The position numbers and the translations under genes are program-made. The notes below the pieces were generated by a model. It was not told where the DNA came from. It ran no database searches and saw only the letters and a list, made by a program, of their open reading frames with translations. A DNA stretch of 64,000 nt from Plectosphaerella cucumerina (lineage: Eukaryota; Ascomycota; Sordariomycetes; Glomerellales; Plectosphaerellaceae): assembly GCA_020746995.1 (NCBI GenBank), contig JAGPXD010000006.1, positions 1,178,001-1,242,000 of the forward strand, in the 5' to 3' direction. Shown piece by piece: positions 12,079 to 22,300 of the stretch. How positions within the stretch are numbered: the stretch's first letter is position 1; the number at the start of each line of letters is the position of its first letter.

Positions 12079-12842
12079 GGTAGAGACGTGTGAAGATAGT
12101 AGAGACAAGCTGAAGAAGACGGACAGACCTTCGGACCTGGCGTCGAGAAGTAGGAATCACCCACAGCTCACCTTCCCGGGGTCGGTCTCCAGTCCGGCGG
12201 CAAGCATGTCGAGGGTCTTGGGGCTGATAGGAGCGGATGGAGCGGAGTATTGTTCTGTGGCGACGATTCGCGCCTCGGCATATCCAGATCATGTCTCTCG
12301 GACGAGGAGGGGGAAGCTGAGCATCGCGGGCGTTCCGACAACTGACGGGAAAATCGACTTTCAAGGAGCTGAACGGGATGGGTCCTGACGGCGAAATAAA
12401 ATCACACTAGGACTAGAGCACCCGACTGCAAAGCCTTGCTGCTTTTAATCGCGGCTTAATCCCGCGACGCAGCAAGTTGATCGATCGGTCAACCAGCTGA
12501 TCAACGTGACAGGTTAATCGACGTAGCTGATCAATCGACGTGGCCGGTCAATCGAAGTAGCAGATCAATCGATTTAGTAGGTCGATCGATGTACATGTCA
12601 ATGAACACAACAGGTTAATCAACCCAGCAACTCTCGCGACGTAGCAGGTGCGCCTACGACGTCCCGGGAGTCGGAGCGTAGTATGTCTATGACACTAGTC
12701 TTTTCTCAGCCACGGCTTTTTAGGTACCCAGGTAGTTATGAGAATATATCCTTGTCAGTCGTGATTTTCCGAGTCTGCTCCGTTTCCCCTCCACTATCAC
12801 CACCCCGACCACCCAGCTCACGGAGCGGCGAACTGTCCACCG
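12079..12842. promoter_or_regulatory. Divergent promoter of GH35 and regulator genes
   Basis: These 764 bases lie between the ATG of the leftward GH35 gene and the ATG of the rightward regulator, so they must hold both promoters. The distinctive content is the 17-base repeat array near the middle. No other gene is supported here. Confidence 0.7.
12473..12660. repeat. Degenerate 17-base tandem repeat array
   Basis: About ten imperfect 17-base units run head to tail. Clear boundaries are 12490, 12507, 12524, 12541, 12558, 12575, 12592 and 12609, fading out after 12642. The unit is roughly TAGCAGGTCAATCGACG; ATCAATCGA or ATCGATCGAT cores recur. It lies in the promoter shared by the GH35 and regulator genes. 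It may be a decayed minisatellite or a cluster of protein-binding sites. Confidence 0.75.
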
Positions 12843-14642
12843 ATGACTCGACCAGAGCAGGCTTGCGATAGATGCCGCAGACGAAAGATCAAGTGCGACG
12901 GGCAGTCGACCACTTCAAGTTGCGGTCGCTGCCTCGCTGCGGACGTCGCCTGCGAATACAACCTACCCGTCGCCAAACGAGGGCCAAAATTTCGCCGTGG
13001 GCTTGGACGTCCTAGAGTGGCCCCGGCCACCTCGGCTGCCCTGGTCTCTGGCTCGGAGGTCTCATCAGATCGCGTCGAGGATGGGCAGAATGCCCCCCTG
13101 CTTCTATCACCAAGCGAACCGCCGCGCCAAAACTGCGAGTCCAGCCCGACCCCTTGGCCGCCGCAAAACGCCAGTCTATCGCCGATCATCGCGCCTGACC
13201 TCGTCCGAGCCGATGGGCTCAGACTTCCAGAGGCACAAGTCCTTACAGGTCGGCACCCGAAAAACCCGGCGCAAGAGGCACATGCGTCTTTGGTGGCTGA
13301 GGCGGCTAGGCTTGGGCTGTCACTACCAAACATCGCCGAGCAAAGCCTGAAGCTCGCCGTCCAGCGCACCTTTCCCCTGGCCCCATGCTTCGACGCAGCC
13401 GATGCCTGGCGGCACATCTACATGCTTATGCTGCCGCCAGACACCCTCTTTACAGGGCCACCCGAGGTCCAGCTCGACAAGGTCCGAGCCTATGCCCTCA
13501 TTACGGCCATGTGCTCTTACACCTGCGCCAGGGCCTCACCCCACGAGCCAGACAGCGGCCTCGCCCTCGCATCCCACTTCCTCTCGGCCTCAAGACAAGC
13601 TCTCGCCGCCTACGAAGACAGTGATATCCAGCTCCCCGACTCGAGGTCCCTCGCAATCAGAACTCAGCAGGCCTCCTCCCTGCATTACTTGGGCCGTGGA
13701 CGGCTCTCCCGCTATCTCCTGGGCCAGGCGTTCCGGCTCGCCATCGACATGCGCCTCAACGAGGAGTCTTCTTATGCCGCCCTTAAGCCTCGAGAGGCAC
13801 AGCTACAGCGGAATATGTTCTGGTTTCTTTACACAACAGACAAGTCCGCTTCGGCTCTGAGCGGCACGTCCTCCATGCTGCACGATGGTCCTCCTCGCCG
13901 CGTTGAGGGTCCCGGGGGCGTTGAGGTGGCAGGGTGGACTGTTACGTTCCTGGCCGAGTTCGACCCTGTTCTCTACACCGAGGAGTTTGAGAGGCAGCTC
14001 GGCGAGGGAATCGCCCTTGCCAGGAGGGTCTGGGCGCTGGGGAGCGACATCAGTCGGATCATGCTCCTCCTCTTCCAATCGCTGGAGCTGACCATGACTA
14101 CCGATACAACGCCCGCAGACGGCGGCGTACTCCAGAAGATCGCAGACATGTACCTCACCTTCTGCAGCCTTCCAGACCATCTTCCGCCATGGCTCCACGA
14201 GCCCGGTGCTTATACTGATGGCGACACGGCTGCGTCCGTCCTTAATACGCGACGGATGATGCTCTGGATGCAGCGGGCGGACATCCTCGTCACCCATGCC
14301 TGCCTGCGGCTTATTCTGACGCAGCAGGCCTTCAGACAGGGCTATCCCTCTTTATTCGGAATGACTGCCGACCCAGGCATGCTCGATCTCAAGGCGACCG
14401 ATCTGGCTGAGGGCCTAGTGCTCGCGATCCGGGAGCTTCCCCATGAGGCGCTGGTAGTCAACGGGGAGGCCCTGGTCGAGAAGCTGCGACGCTTCGGGGT
14501 CGCTCTGCTCGAGATCGGGGAGAGGAGTCACAGCAAGGCTCTTTGCGTTCGGGCGCGAAGGCTCTTGGCGACTCTGCTCGATACGATTGCGAGCCTCGAC
14601 TCTAAAGCATCGGACGACTTGATACCTGAAGGATCTGTGTGA
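12843..14642 (+). CDS. Zn2Cys6 transcription factor
   Basis: One exon encodes 599 residues. The Zn(II)2Cys6 binuclear cluster is at residues 8-37 (C-x2-C-x6-C-x8-C-x2-C-x6-C, beginning CDRCRRRKIKC). A basic linker KRGPKFRRGLGRPR follows. A fungal_trans middle homology region occupies about 180-430, with the signature SRYLLGQAFRLAIDMRLNEE. This is a nuclear DNA-binding regulator. It is divergent from GH35 and convergent with the permease, so local control of galactoside-use genes is the natural inference, as with AraR/XlnR/Gal4-type regulators. No coding introns are needed. Its family is large, so the target sugar cannot be named from sequence. Confidence 0.92.
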   Translation: MTRPEQACDRCRRRKIKCDGQSTTSSCGRCLAADVACEYNLPVAKRGPKFRRGLGRPRVAPATSAALVSGSEVSSDRVEDGQNAPLLLSPSEPPRQNCESSPTPWPPQNASLSPIIAPDLVRADGLRLPEAQVLTGRHPKNPAQEAHASLVAEAARLGLSLPNIAEQSLKLAVQRTFPLAPCFDAADAWRHIYMLMLPPDTLFTGPPEVQLDKVRAYALITAMCSYTCARASPHEPDSGLALASHFLSASRQALAAYEDSDIQLPDSRSLAIRTQQASSLHYLGRGRLSRYLLGQAFRLAIDMRLNEESSYAALKPREAQLQRNMFWFLYTTDKSASALSGTSSMLHDGPPRRVEGPGGVEVAGWTVTFLAEFDPVLYTEEFERQLGEGIALARRVWALGSDISRIMLLLFQSLELTMTTDTTPADGGVLQKIADMYLTFCSLPDHLPPWLHEPGAYTDGDTAASVLNTRRMMLWMQRADILVTHACLRLILTQQAFRQGYPSLFGMTADPGMLDLKATDLAEGLVLAIRELPHEALVVNGEALVEKLRRFGVALLEIGERSHSKALCVRARRLLATLLDTIASLDSKASDDLIPEGSV

Positions 14643-14862
14643 CGGGTAAATTGATCACCATGAGCATCCCAATCCAGAAGGACCAGGGTTCTCGCAACTT
14701 CATACATTCATGACTTGCCCGATGGATAGATACATCATCGGCCCGTCCTGTCATGGCGTTGATCTACATATCAGACGATCAGTACATCGATTGCCCGCCT
14801 GCGTCCTTCTCAGCGCATCCCTCGAAAGATTCCAAGACAGCGACCTCCACCGCCCATCTCAT

Positions 14863-16798
14863 TCAGGTCGCATGCTCCTGCGCCTGGCGTTCGGCACCAG
14901 CCTGGTACGAGGTGACGGTGCTGGCGAACCGCCACGCAGGTACACGGCGTTCGAAGAGCTCATCCAACTCCAAGTATGTGCGACCCTTGGTCTCGGGGAA
15001 GAAGAAGATGACCGGAATCAGGAAGAGGAAGGTGACTCCGGCGAAGAAGAAGCCAATCTTCTGACCCCATCCCGCCCCCTGGTTCGATAGCATCAGAGGG
15101 ACGGTGTAGCTCTGGAAAAGCCCGGTCAGCATGGTTCTCTGGCGAACCCGGGGCAGAGTCCAAAGAAGGAGTGCTAGACTTACAAACAAGACACCTGAGC
15201 AAGACTGGATGATGGCAGCCACGGCGGTGGATTTGGCCCTCAGCTCAGGAGTAGAGACCTCGACAAGACTGACCCAGCCTGTGACGATTCCGTCAGCGAA
15301 GCCTTGAAGAGGAGAGGGGGGAACATACCAATCGGAGCCAGGGAGTTCGCATAGATAAACGCCCACATTGAGCACAAGAAGACGAGGACGATACCACCAG
15401 TGGCATCAGGCTCCCGGAAAGCAAGACCGCCAATACTCAGGGTGCAGCATCCCATGACGGCGCCACCAGCAATAACGAGGAAGCGCCTGCCAATCTTATC
15501 GACCCAGTAAAAGGATGAGATGATTCCGGCGAGGAGAATGATGTTGATGATCAGCTTTCCCAGGAACGGGTCTTCGACGTTGGCCAGCGCGAAGAAGTAG
15601 GTCGTGTTGCCGAAGATGAGGGGCACGCCGACGAAATTCTGAAAGGTGTAGGGCATAGTCGCAATCAGAGTGCGCTTGATATTGACCCTGGTGAGTAGGG
15701 CTCTCCAGGAATGCTCGCTGGACTTTTGGGTGGTGGCTGCGGATTCGTCGATTTCCTGGAGGAGGACGCGATACTCGTGGTCAAGATCGTAGCCCTCAAC
15801 TTTTCCGACGAGTCTCGAGAGGGCTTTTCTCGCCTTCTCATGCTGGCCTTTCCTCGCGTACCAAGCTGTGCGGGTACTGTTAGCAGGCTTGTTGACGGCG
15901 GGGGAGAACGCTTCGTCGCAACGTACTAGGGGTCTCGGGGAGCAAGACGAGCGGCACAATCCACAGGCCCAAGAAGACAAGTTCGGAGTAAAAGATGTTT
16001 CGGAAGGCCATCGGGTTGGTATCCTCGAGGACCTTCAGTCCGATGGCAAGGAATAGCTGCCCGAGACCGAAGAAGAAGGAGAAGCTACCGAGGAGGGCAC
16101 CCCTGAACTGCGGCATAGAAACTTCGGACATGTAGATCATGATGGACGTCGCGAGCAGGCCGGAAGCGAAGCCCTGGAACACCCTGGAGACGGTCAAGAG
16201 TATCCATTCCTTGGCCACGATGGTGAGGATGATGGACTGGTGGGAAGGCATTGTCAGTAAGGAGTCGCCCACATGCCTGCTCCAGGCCTGGGATAGACAG
16301 GTAGGACACTTACAAGGGTGAAGAATACGGTCAGCGCATACATGTTGAACTTGCGACCCCATCGATCCGCCGTAAAGGGCGAGATGAGCTGGATCAGGAT
16401 CTGCGAAGCCATGGTAACAGCGCCCCAGATGCCGATATGGTTTGCGTCCAGGACCCTCTCGCCGGTGACGGGGTCGGTGACAGTTGCGAACTGTTCGATG
16501 AAGCCCTTGTTGGCGACGATACTTCCGATGACCGAGCTGCCGTAGCCGACATACCTGTTGGAGATTGTCAGCAAACGGGGTTGAAACGGGGCAGAGGCCC
16601 AACGTACATGCCACCCAAGGTGGGCGCCAGGCCGGCGAGGAAGAGACGCCAGAACTTGCGCATGGTCTGGGCCCTAGTCAGGCCGGCAAAGGCTGAGATC
16701 AAGGGCCCGGCATCGCCGGTGGTCTTCTCAGTGTCTTCCTCGTGGGTCATCTTTGGCTCGGTGGCCTCGAACTTGGTGTCGGTGTCGGTTGGCTTCAT
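14863..16798 (-). CDS. MFS sugar-porter permease
   Basis: Six exons (16798-16608, 16554-16314, 16236-15927, 15865-15329, 15278-15184, 15111-14863) give 540 residues with about 12 membrane spans. Sugar-porter signatures are present: FTADRWGRK, FQGFASGLLATSIMIYMSEV followed by PQFRG, WVDKIGRR, and PETKGRTYLELDELFERRVP near the C-terminus. This C-terminal form is typical of the disaccharide (maltose/lactose permease) branch of fungal proton-sugar symporters. It should import a sugar across the plasma membrane and feed the nearby cytosolic GH35 enzyme. The last intron (15112-15183) is 72 bases, a multiple of three without a stop, but has a good donor, a branch-like GCTGAC and an acceptor. Removing it restores family continuity. 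Substrate is not proven. Confidence 0.93.
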
Positions 16799-17457
16799 GG
16801 CGATGGTATTCTGACGAGGTAGAGTCGGCGAAGGGAGGGAGAGAGAAGAGATGGGCAGTTGGCTATCCTACGGGGAGAAGGGAGTGCCCGATGTTGCTGG
16901 CCGAGCTCGAGTCTTCCTTTATAGCATCGCATCGTGAGTCCAGAATCCAGAGAGAAGGTCGTCCGAAGGCATCGATTGGTGCGCCAAAGTCCCGGACCAC
17001 GCGACGGTGAATCTGGGGATTTGAATAATGGTCTGTCTAGCTGGGGCCTGAGATCCGTGGGGTCCCCAGGTTCTGAGTCCGAGTCATGGTGGTGCGTCTA
17101 GCGTACCCCAGGTGAGAACCAAGCTGTCGGAGACAAGGGAGGACGCTGAGGTCGGACCACCACCAGCTGAGACTTTAATTTCCCCGTCTTCGAGACGGAG
17201 AAAAGGAGAGAAGGAGAAACATTTGTCAGCGGGCTCGTGTTTCTATCCACAATAGTGCTGAACAGCCCAGCCAACTCACCTCCAACAAAAGTCAGGGAAC
17301 CCTCAGTGATGGATGCATGGAATTAATGACATCTACCTCGTGTCGCAAACCCAACCGCATTCTGCTTCAAAAAAACCGATCGCTTGGAAAACACAGGGGT
17401 ATAGTACGCTACTCGCGACGAAGCCCTTCACCCGCCCCCTCTCGCCCTCTCTCCCTC
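16799..17457. other. Permease promoter region
   Basis: No gene is supported. The region holds the upstream sequence of the leftward permease and the 3' end of the next leftward gene. I looked for copies of the 17-base repeat seen at 12473-12660 and saw none that were convincing. Confidence 0.45.
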
Positions 17458-17895
17458 CTACAGATACCCCAGCATCCTCAGCAAGCCAAACAGCACCCCA
17501 GCGCCGCACACGGCAACAAGAAGTGCATACAGCGACAGCTTCACCTGCCTCTTCCTCTTCACCTCGGCCGCGTTCCTCGGCACGGGACCGAACCGCGGAG
17601 GCGGCACACCCTCGTTCAAACGGAACGCCGGCAGCGGCGCCGTCTTCTGGTAAACGGGCGGCGGACGGTTGAGTGGCGAGTCGGCGAAATAGTCGGGTGG
17701 CGGGGCCGTGTCGATGCCCTCGGCGCGGCGCTGTGGAGGTGGAGGGCCAGGCGGTGGTTGAAATGATGGTTGTGATTGTAGTGGAATCGGGGCTTGGTGG
17801 TTCGCTGTGTTTGTGCCAGGGCCCTGCTCAGGGTCGCTACCGATGGGCCGGTTGTTGCCGCGGTCGAACGCCGAGCGGAACGAGTCCCAAATCAT
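17458..17895 (-). CDS. Small proline-rich tail-anchored membrane protein
   Basis: A single open frame encodes 145 residues. The first 95 or so are polar and very rich in Pro and Gln (QPPPGPPPPQRR, TAPPPDYFADSP). A basic stretch EVKRKRQVK then precedes one hydrophobic segment (LSLYALLVAVCGAGVLFGLL) that ends the protein. That layout predicts a tail-anchored protein with its N-terminus in the cytosol. I do not recognise a family. The Pro-rich part with PPxY-like patterns could bind WW domains or Rsp5-type ligases, which is inference. The amphipathic layout, lack of introns and an ATG at the start of the frame support a real gene, with moderate confidence. Confidence 0.55.
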   Translation of the reverse strand: MIWDSFRSAFDRGNNRPIGSDPEQGPGTNTANHQAPIPLQSQPSFQPPPGPPPPQRRAEGIDTAPPPDYFADSPLNRPPPVYQKTAPLPAFRLNEGVPPPRFGPVPRNAAEVKRKRQVKLSLYALLVAVCGAGVLFGLLRMLGYL

Positions 17896-19395
17896 TGCTT
17901 TCGATGCAGAGGAGCGTCCTCTGGTCGTGATTGTGACGGTCGGTGATGTCTATCGGGATGTGTCTGCTGCTCTCGGCTTCTCGAGAAGAAGATCGTGGTG
18001 TAGATGGAAAGATTGAGCATCACTTTCCCCTCCGCGCGTCATGGGGCGACTCGACACTTTACACTACCTTTCATCCCGTCCATTTCAGCCACCGGCCTCC
18101 AGGGGTCGTCTAGGTCGCCTGGGCGTTGGCCAGAGAAGCAAAGTCGCTCAGCTTCGCCGGGCGAAGATGCCCACGCCGGGAGGGTATCGGCCAATGACCG
18201 CGGCCGCTGCGCCTCACAACCTCGTCATGGACGCCTCCCGCCCGGTCACCTGAGGACGAGGGACCTGGGGCGACAGGCCGACACCGAACGGCCGCTCGGC
18301 CGCGCCCGCGGGGAATGTACCCGTCCTGCCGTCTTAAGGTCTTGATAGCTGGGCGATGTGGCAGTGCTGCATGTCGAACGAAAACACCAATCAAGGGGAA
18401 GACAGACGGATCGATAGCCGACGACTACTGGCTTCCTAGAAGGAATACACAGCAGAGCAAAGCCTACCATTCCCGTTTGCCTGTGCTGATAGTGCATTTG
18501 AAGCTGATGCAATTCACGAGCATCCCTTTAAGCTTGGAGGACCCATTGTGTTAGGTCCGGTACTTCGGTGCCGCCTGAATTTATGTGGGAGAAAAGTACC
18601 GAACCAGAAAATGATTAGTAAGCCAGTCACCAGACGATGCACCGACGCCGTACCTCGGGCTGGTGGGGCGCCATTCTCCCTCAACCTCCATCACGACGTC
18701 GCTCCTCAACTCCGCTGGGACAATCAGTTCAACCCTCAAGCAGATATTTGGGGCAGGCGAATACCTTTCAACTTATGTTCAACCCCCATACTCATACATG
18801 CCTCGCCTACCAAGTCGTCGGTCTCGCCAGTTTCTAGCCCACTTCACGTCACTACTCAACCGACCCTTGAGCATGCTTCTCAACGTTGAGGAATGGGCAA
18901 GATGATCACCAGCCACCGAAACCTTCCTCTCCACCTTCAATAGAGCGTATTTGGACTCTTCTTTCGATGCTCTTGACTCTCTCGATCCCCAGAACTGCTG
19001 TGTCCCTAGGACACCTTTCCCAACGTCCGCCTCACTACCGTTTGCATCGTCCTGGCTCCAGCCCTTCTTAGCAAATACGTGTTTCAAGGCTCGCTTGGCT
19101 GCTTTCGTACGCACGTGGCTTGAACTGAGTTACAACCATGGAAAGTTTGAGCCAGCCAAGAGGGGATTCGGCGTATGCAGCTGGCGATCACCTCAAGGCA
19201 CAACCAGAAAGGCATCGCGTTATATACCAACGGTGACCATGGTGAGTCCCCCAGTCTGGCAGAGCACCATCTATTGAGACTCAATTATCCCCCACAGGCT
19301 TTCATTACACCTTTTCTAGGGCTCTCTCGTACACGATTTCGTCGTCAAGACTACAACCCAGGTCCGGATACGCGCGTACGCGCTAAAAGGTCGAC
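17896..19395. other. Intergenic
   Basis: This 1.5-kb stretch has only short frames without domain signals. It contains the promoters of the leftward 145-residue gene and the rightward giant gene. TATATA at 19221-19226, about 170 bases before the ATG at 19396, is a possible core promoter. An ATG with an intron-like donor at 19238 leads into a different frame and was not used. Confidence 0.45.
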
Positions 19396-22300
19396 ATGCC
19401 GGAGCCCTCCCCTGGGCAAGCTGCCATGCCGGCGCAAGGGGAGCTCATGGACCTCATAGAGCATATTTTCCTGCCACCTGACGCAGGGAAGCGCGACGAC
19501 AACGCATACGACACCTCCGAATTTCGAGCCGAAATGGTAGCAAGCCTTCACCGCTCACTTGGTGCGTTTGAGATGCTCGTCACTGGACCAGCTGCTGCGG
19601 CAACTTCTCGCTGCAAGCGAATGATAAGCCGACTTCAGAACGCCAAGCCAGGGGCAGGACAGCTACACACGCAAGCAATCCAAGATTTACTGTCGGATCT
19701 ACCGCACAATGGTGAGTGATGTCTACCAAACTGTATCGCCATTTCACTAGTCCACAGCTGACTCTCTACCTCAGACACGATCGCTCTTGAACTGTGCGAG
19801 CAAAATGCGGCTCTTCTTATCACCAAGACGGGAGAAAACTTCGTTGTCGAACCGTTCGAATTGCTCGCTCCGAACGCCACAGTCATGCGTTGCCAAGTCA
19901 GCCTGGTGCGCCAATTCCCGGCTTCCGCCATTATCATACCTGGACACATAGGCACCGACGCCTGCTTCCTAGCGACTTTTGCAGATCTTCTTGCACAACT
20001 CGACCGCTACTCTCTGCCCGAATTCGCCGCCAAAGCCAGCAAATCCGGCGAGGAACATATCGAAGAACGAGATACGACAGATCCGGCTCTCGTGACGGAA
20101 ATGTTAAGATCTTGGCTCCATGGCTACGGAAGCCAGTCCGCCTCCAACATGCGTATTCAAAAACGCAGCCGCGAGCACGTCAGGTATGAAGGCGGCAACA
20201 GAGTTGCCTGGCATCGGTCATCCCTGTGGCTTTTCCTAAGGGTCGCTATGCGCATCATCCTCGACCGTGCCGATCAAGTTGCCGCCCCAACTATCTCCAC
20301 CTACAAATCTTTCATGATCTTCTTCATGTCTTCGATCCTCAACCGAGCCGTATCTGCGGGCCTTTCATCGGAGCACTTGCACGGGATCAGCGCCAAAATC
20401 TCACGGAGAGTGCACAAGCTGGCGCTCCAAGATGAGCCGGCGTGGCTTGCCGCCGTGAACAAGTCAGTTGCAGCAGCAACCAAGTGCCTCCAGAAACGAT
20501 GGAAACAAGAGCAAACTCGAGACTCACGGGTCTTGGACCTGTCTTCACTCAAGACGACAAACTTTGAAACCTCTACACATTTCGACATGGCCGAGCTCAA
20601 GGATCACGCCACCTGGTTGAAGACACGGGAAGCAAAGCCGATTGCTTGCTCTGATATCGCCCAACGTCAGGACTTTCCTCGCCACCCATCGAATACGATC
20701 CCTGGCGTTCAAATTTTCAAAAATATCTGGCACTTGATCGAGTTCGAGGCATGGGTTGCTGAGCACCTTGGCACATGGACCGAACTGCAGTGTCAAGAAC
20801 ACATCAGACTCTCACTCGTTGGCCTTGCCACCCAAGTCAGCTTATTAATTGAGACCTACCACTCCGCCGCAAGCCAAATCTACTCCAAAAATCCCGAGAA
20901 TCTCTCGCGGGCCTACCTGGTGGTGCTCGAGCTTTGGGTCACATGCGACAAGTTGGTTGCGACGCACTTCCCCATCATCAAACAGTATCATCCTGGTATC
21001 GTCTCCGACAACTTCGGCAAACTTCTCCTTCCAAAATCCAAGGAAATGGAACGTCTCAGGACTATCGAGCTCTACCTTCATCGGCGCATCACACAGGCCC
21101 AATACCCCGAATCACCTTGCTCTAAGGTGCTTGATAGCTCACAGTCTTTTGCCTGCCGCGTATTCGACGCTTCCCCTCCGATGCAAGATCTATTACAACA
21201 CGCCCAGAAGATTCAAGAAGACAGTCGAAGACAGAAGCAGGAGGAGTTTGTGCGTCTCAGCACCAAGTACGACATTCTCATTACGGAAGCTTCACGGCTC
21301 AGTCATGTCGAGATGGAGTACAAACGAGAAGGGTACTGGCAACGGCAATGCCGAGCAAACTGTAGCAAGTGCAGTAAGAGCTACACAGCCATGGAGATGC
21401 GAATCGAGATTTGGGAGGACATTCTTCCGTCTGGGATCAACTTCTGCAAGGGAATGATCGCAGAACTGAATATGGACTCAGCCGTCCAAGCATGGCGTAA
21501 TGCCACGCTGCTTCTCACGCTGGAGATTTTCGTCCAGACCATCCCCGAGCCTACCGCGCCACAAGTCTACTGGCTTAGCGAGATCAGTCGCCTGCCGCCC
21601 GGGACTGGAACCTCGCAGTGCAGATTTCAGCTGGCATCAACAACGAAGCCATTCGTCAAGGCTCATTACAGGACCATGAAGGTATCCGACGCAACATACG
21701 ACAACGTCTGCAAACCCCACGGCAGCCGGTACTTGTACCTCGACAGACGTCTCGGCATTAGCATCGAGGCTGGTATAGCCCGCCCGGTAATCCCACTGCC
21801 ATGCTCTCTGGCTGCTCTGTCATCGCTGCCTTCTCGCGGCGGTGTCTGCCTTCCAGATTTCATTCGAGGCACGTCGCACACTTCGAATGAAGTTCTGGCA
21901 AGTCAGCATGCATGCCCAGAGGACATGTCGCTCGAGGAATTCAGAGCATTCGGCCTTTTGAGGTCTGACTTGCGTCTGCAGTGGCCCAACATTCTGACCG
22001 AGTTGACGTCACCTTGCCTCAGCCAGCGGTCTCCGGAGACATGTTTGCTCCTCACCCAAGCTGCTTTCGAGGCTGGACCCTGTTTTCCGATTGCTACCAG
22101 TTCAAACGAGTCGCGTACCACGAGACTACGAGTCACACACTCTATTCTTCACGACGAGAGATTCGCAGCCTCTGTGGTCGACGGACTCCAGCAAACTTTG
22201 AAGGCGGCAAGCGAGACGTGGGAGTCATCGAACACATGCTTCATGATACTCTGTCTCGCTCAGAGAGTTCTCACTACTTCGTCAACCGACCGCATTCACA

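Noticed and set aside
12490..12660. CRISPR-like reading of the 17-base repeats
   Set aside because: Units are contiguous with no spacers and are degenerate, and the genome is eukaryotic.
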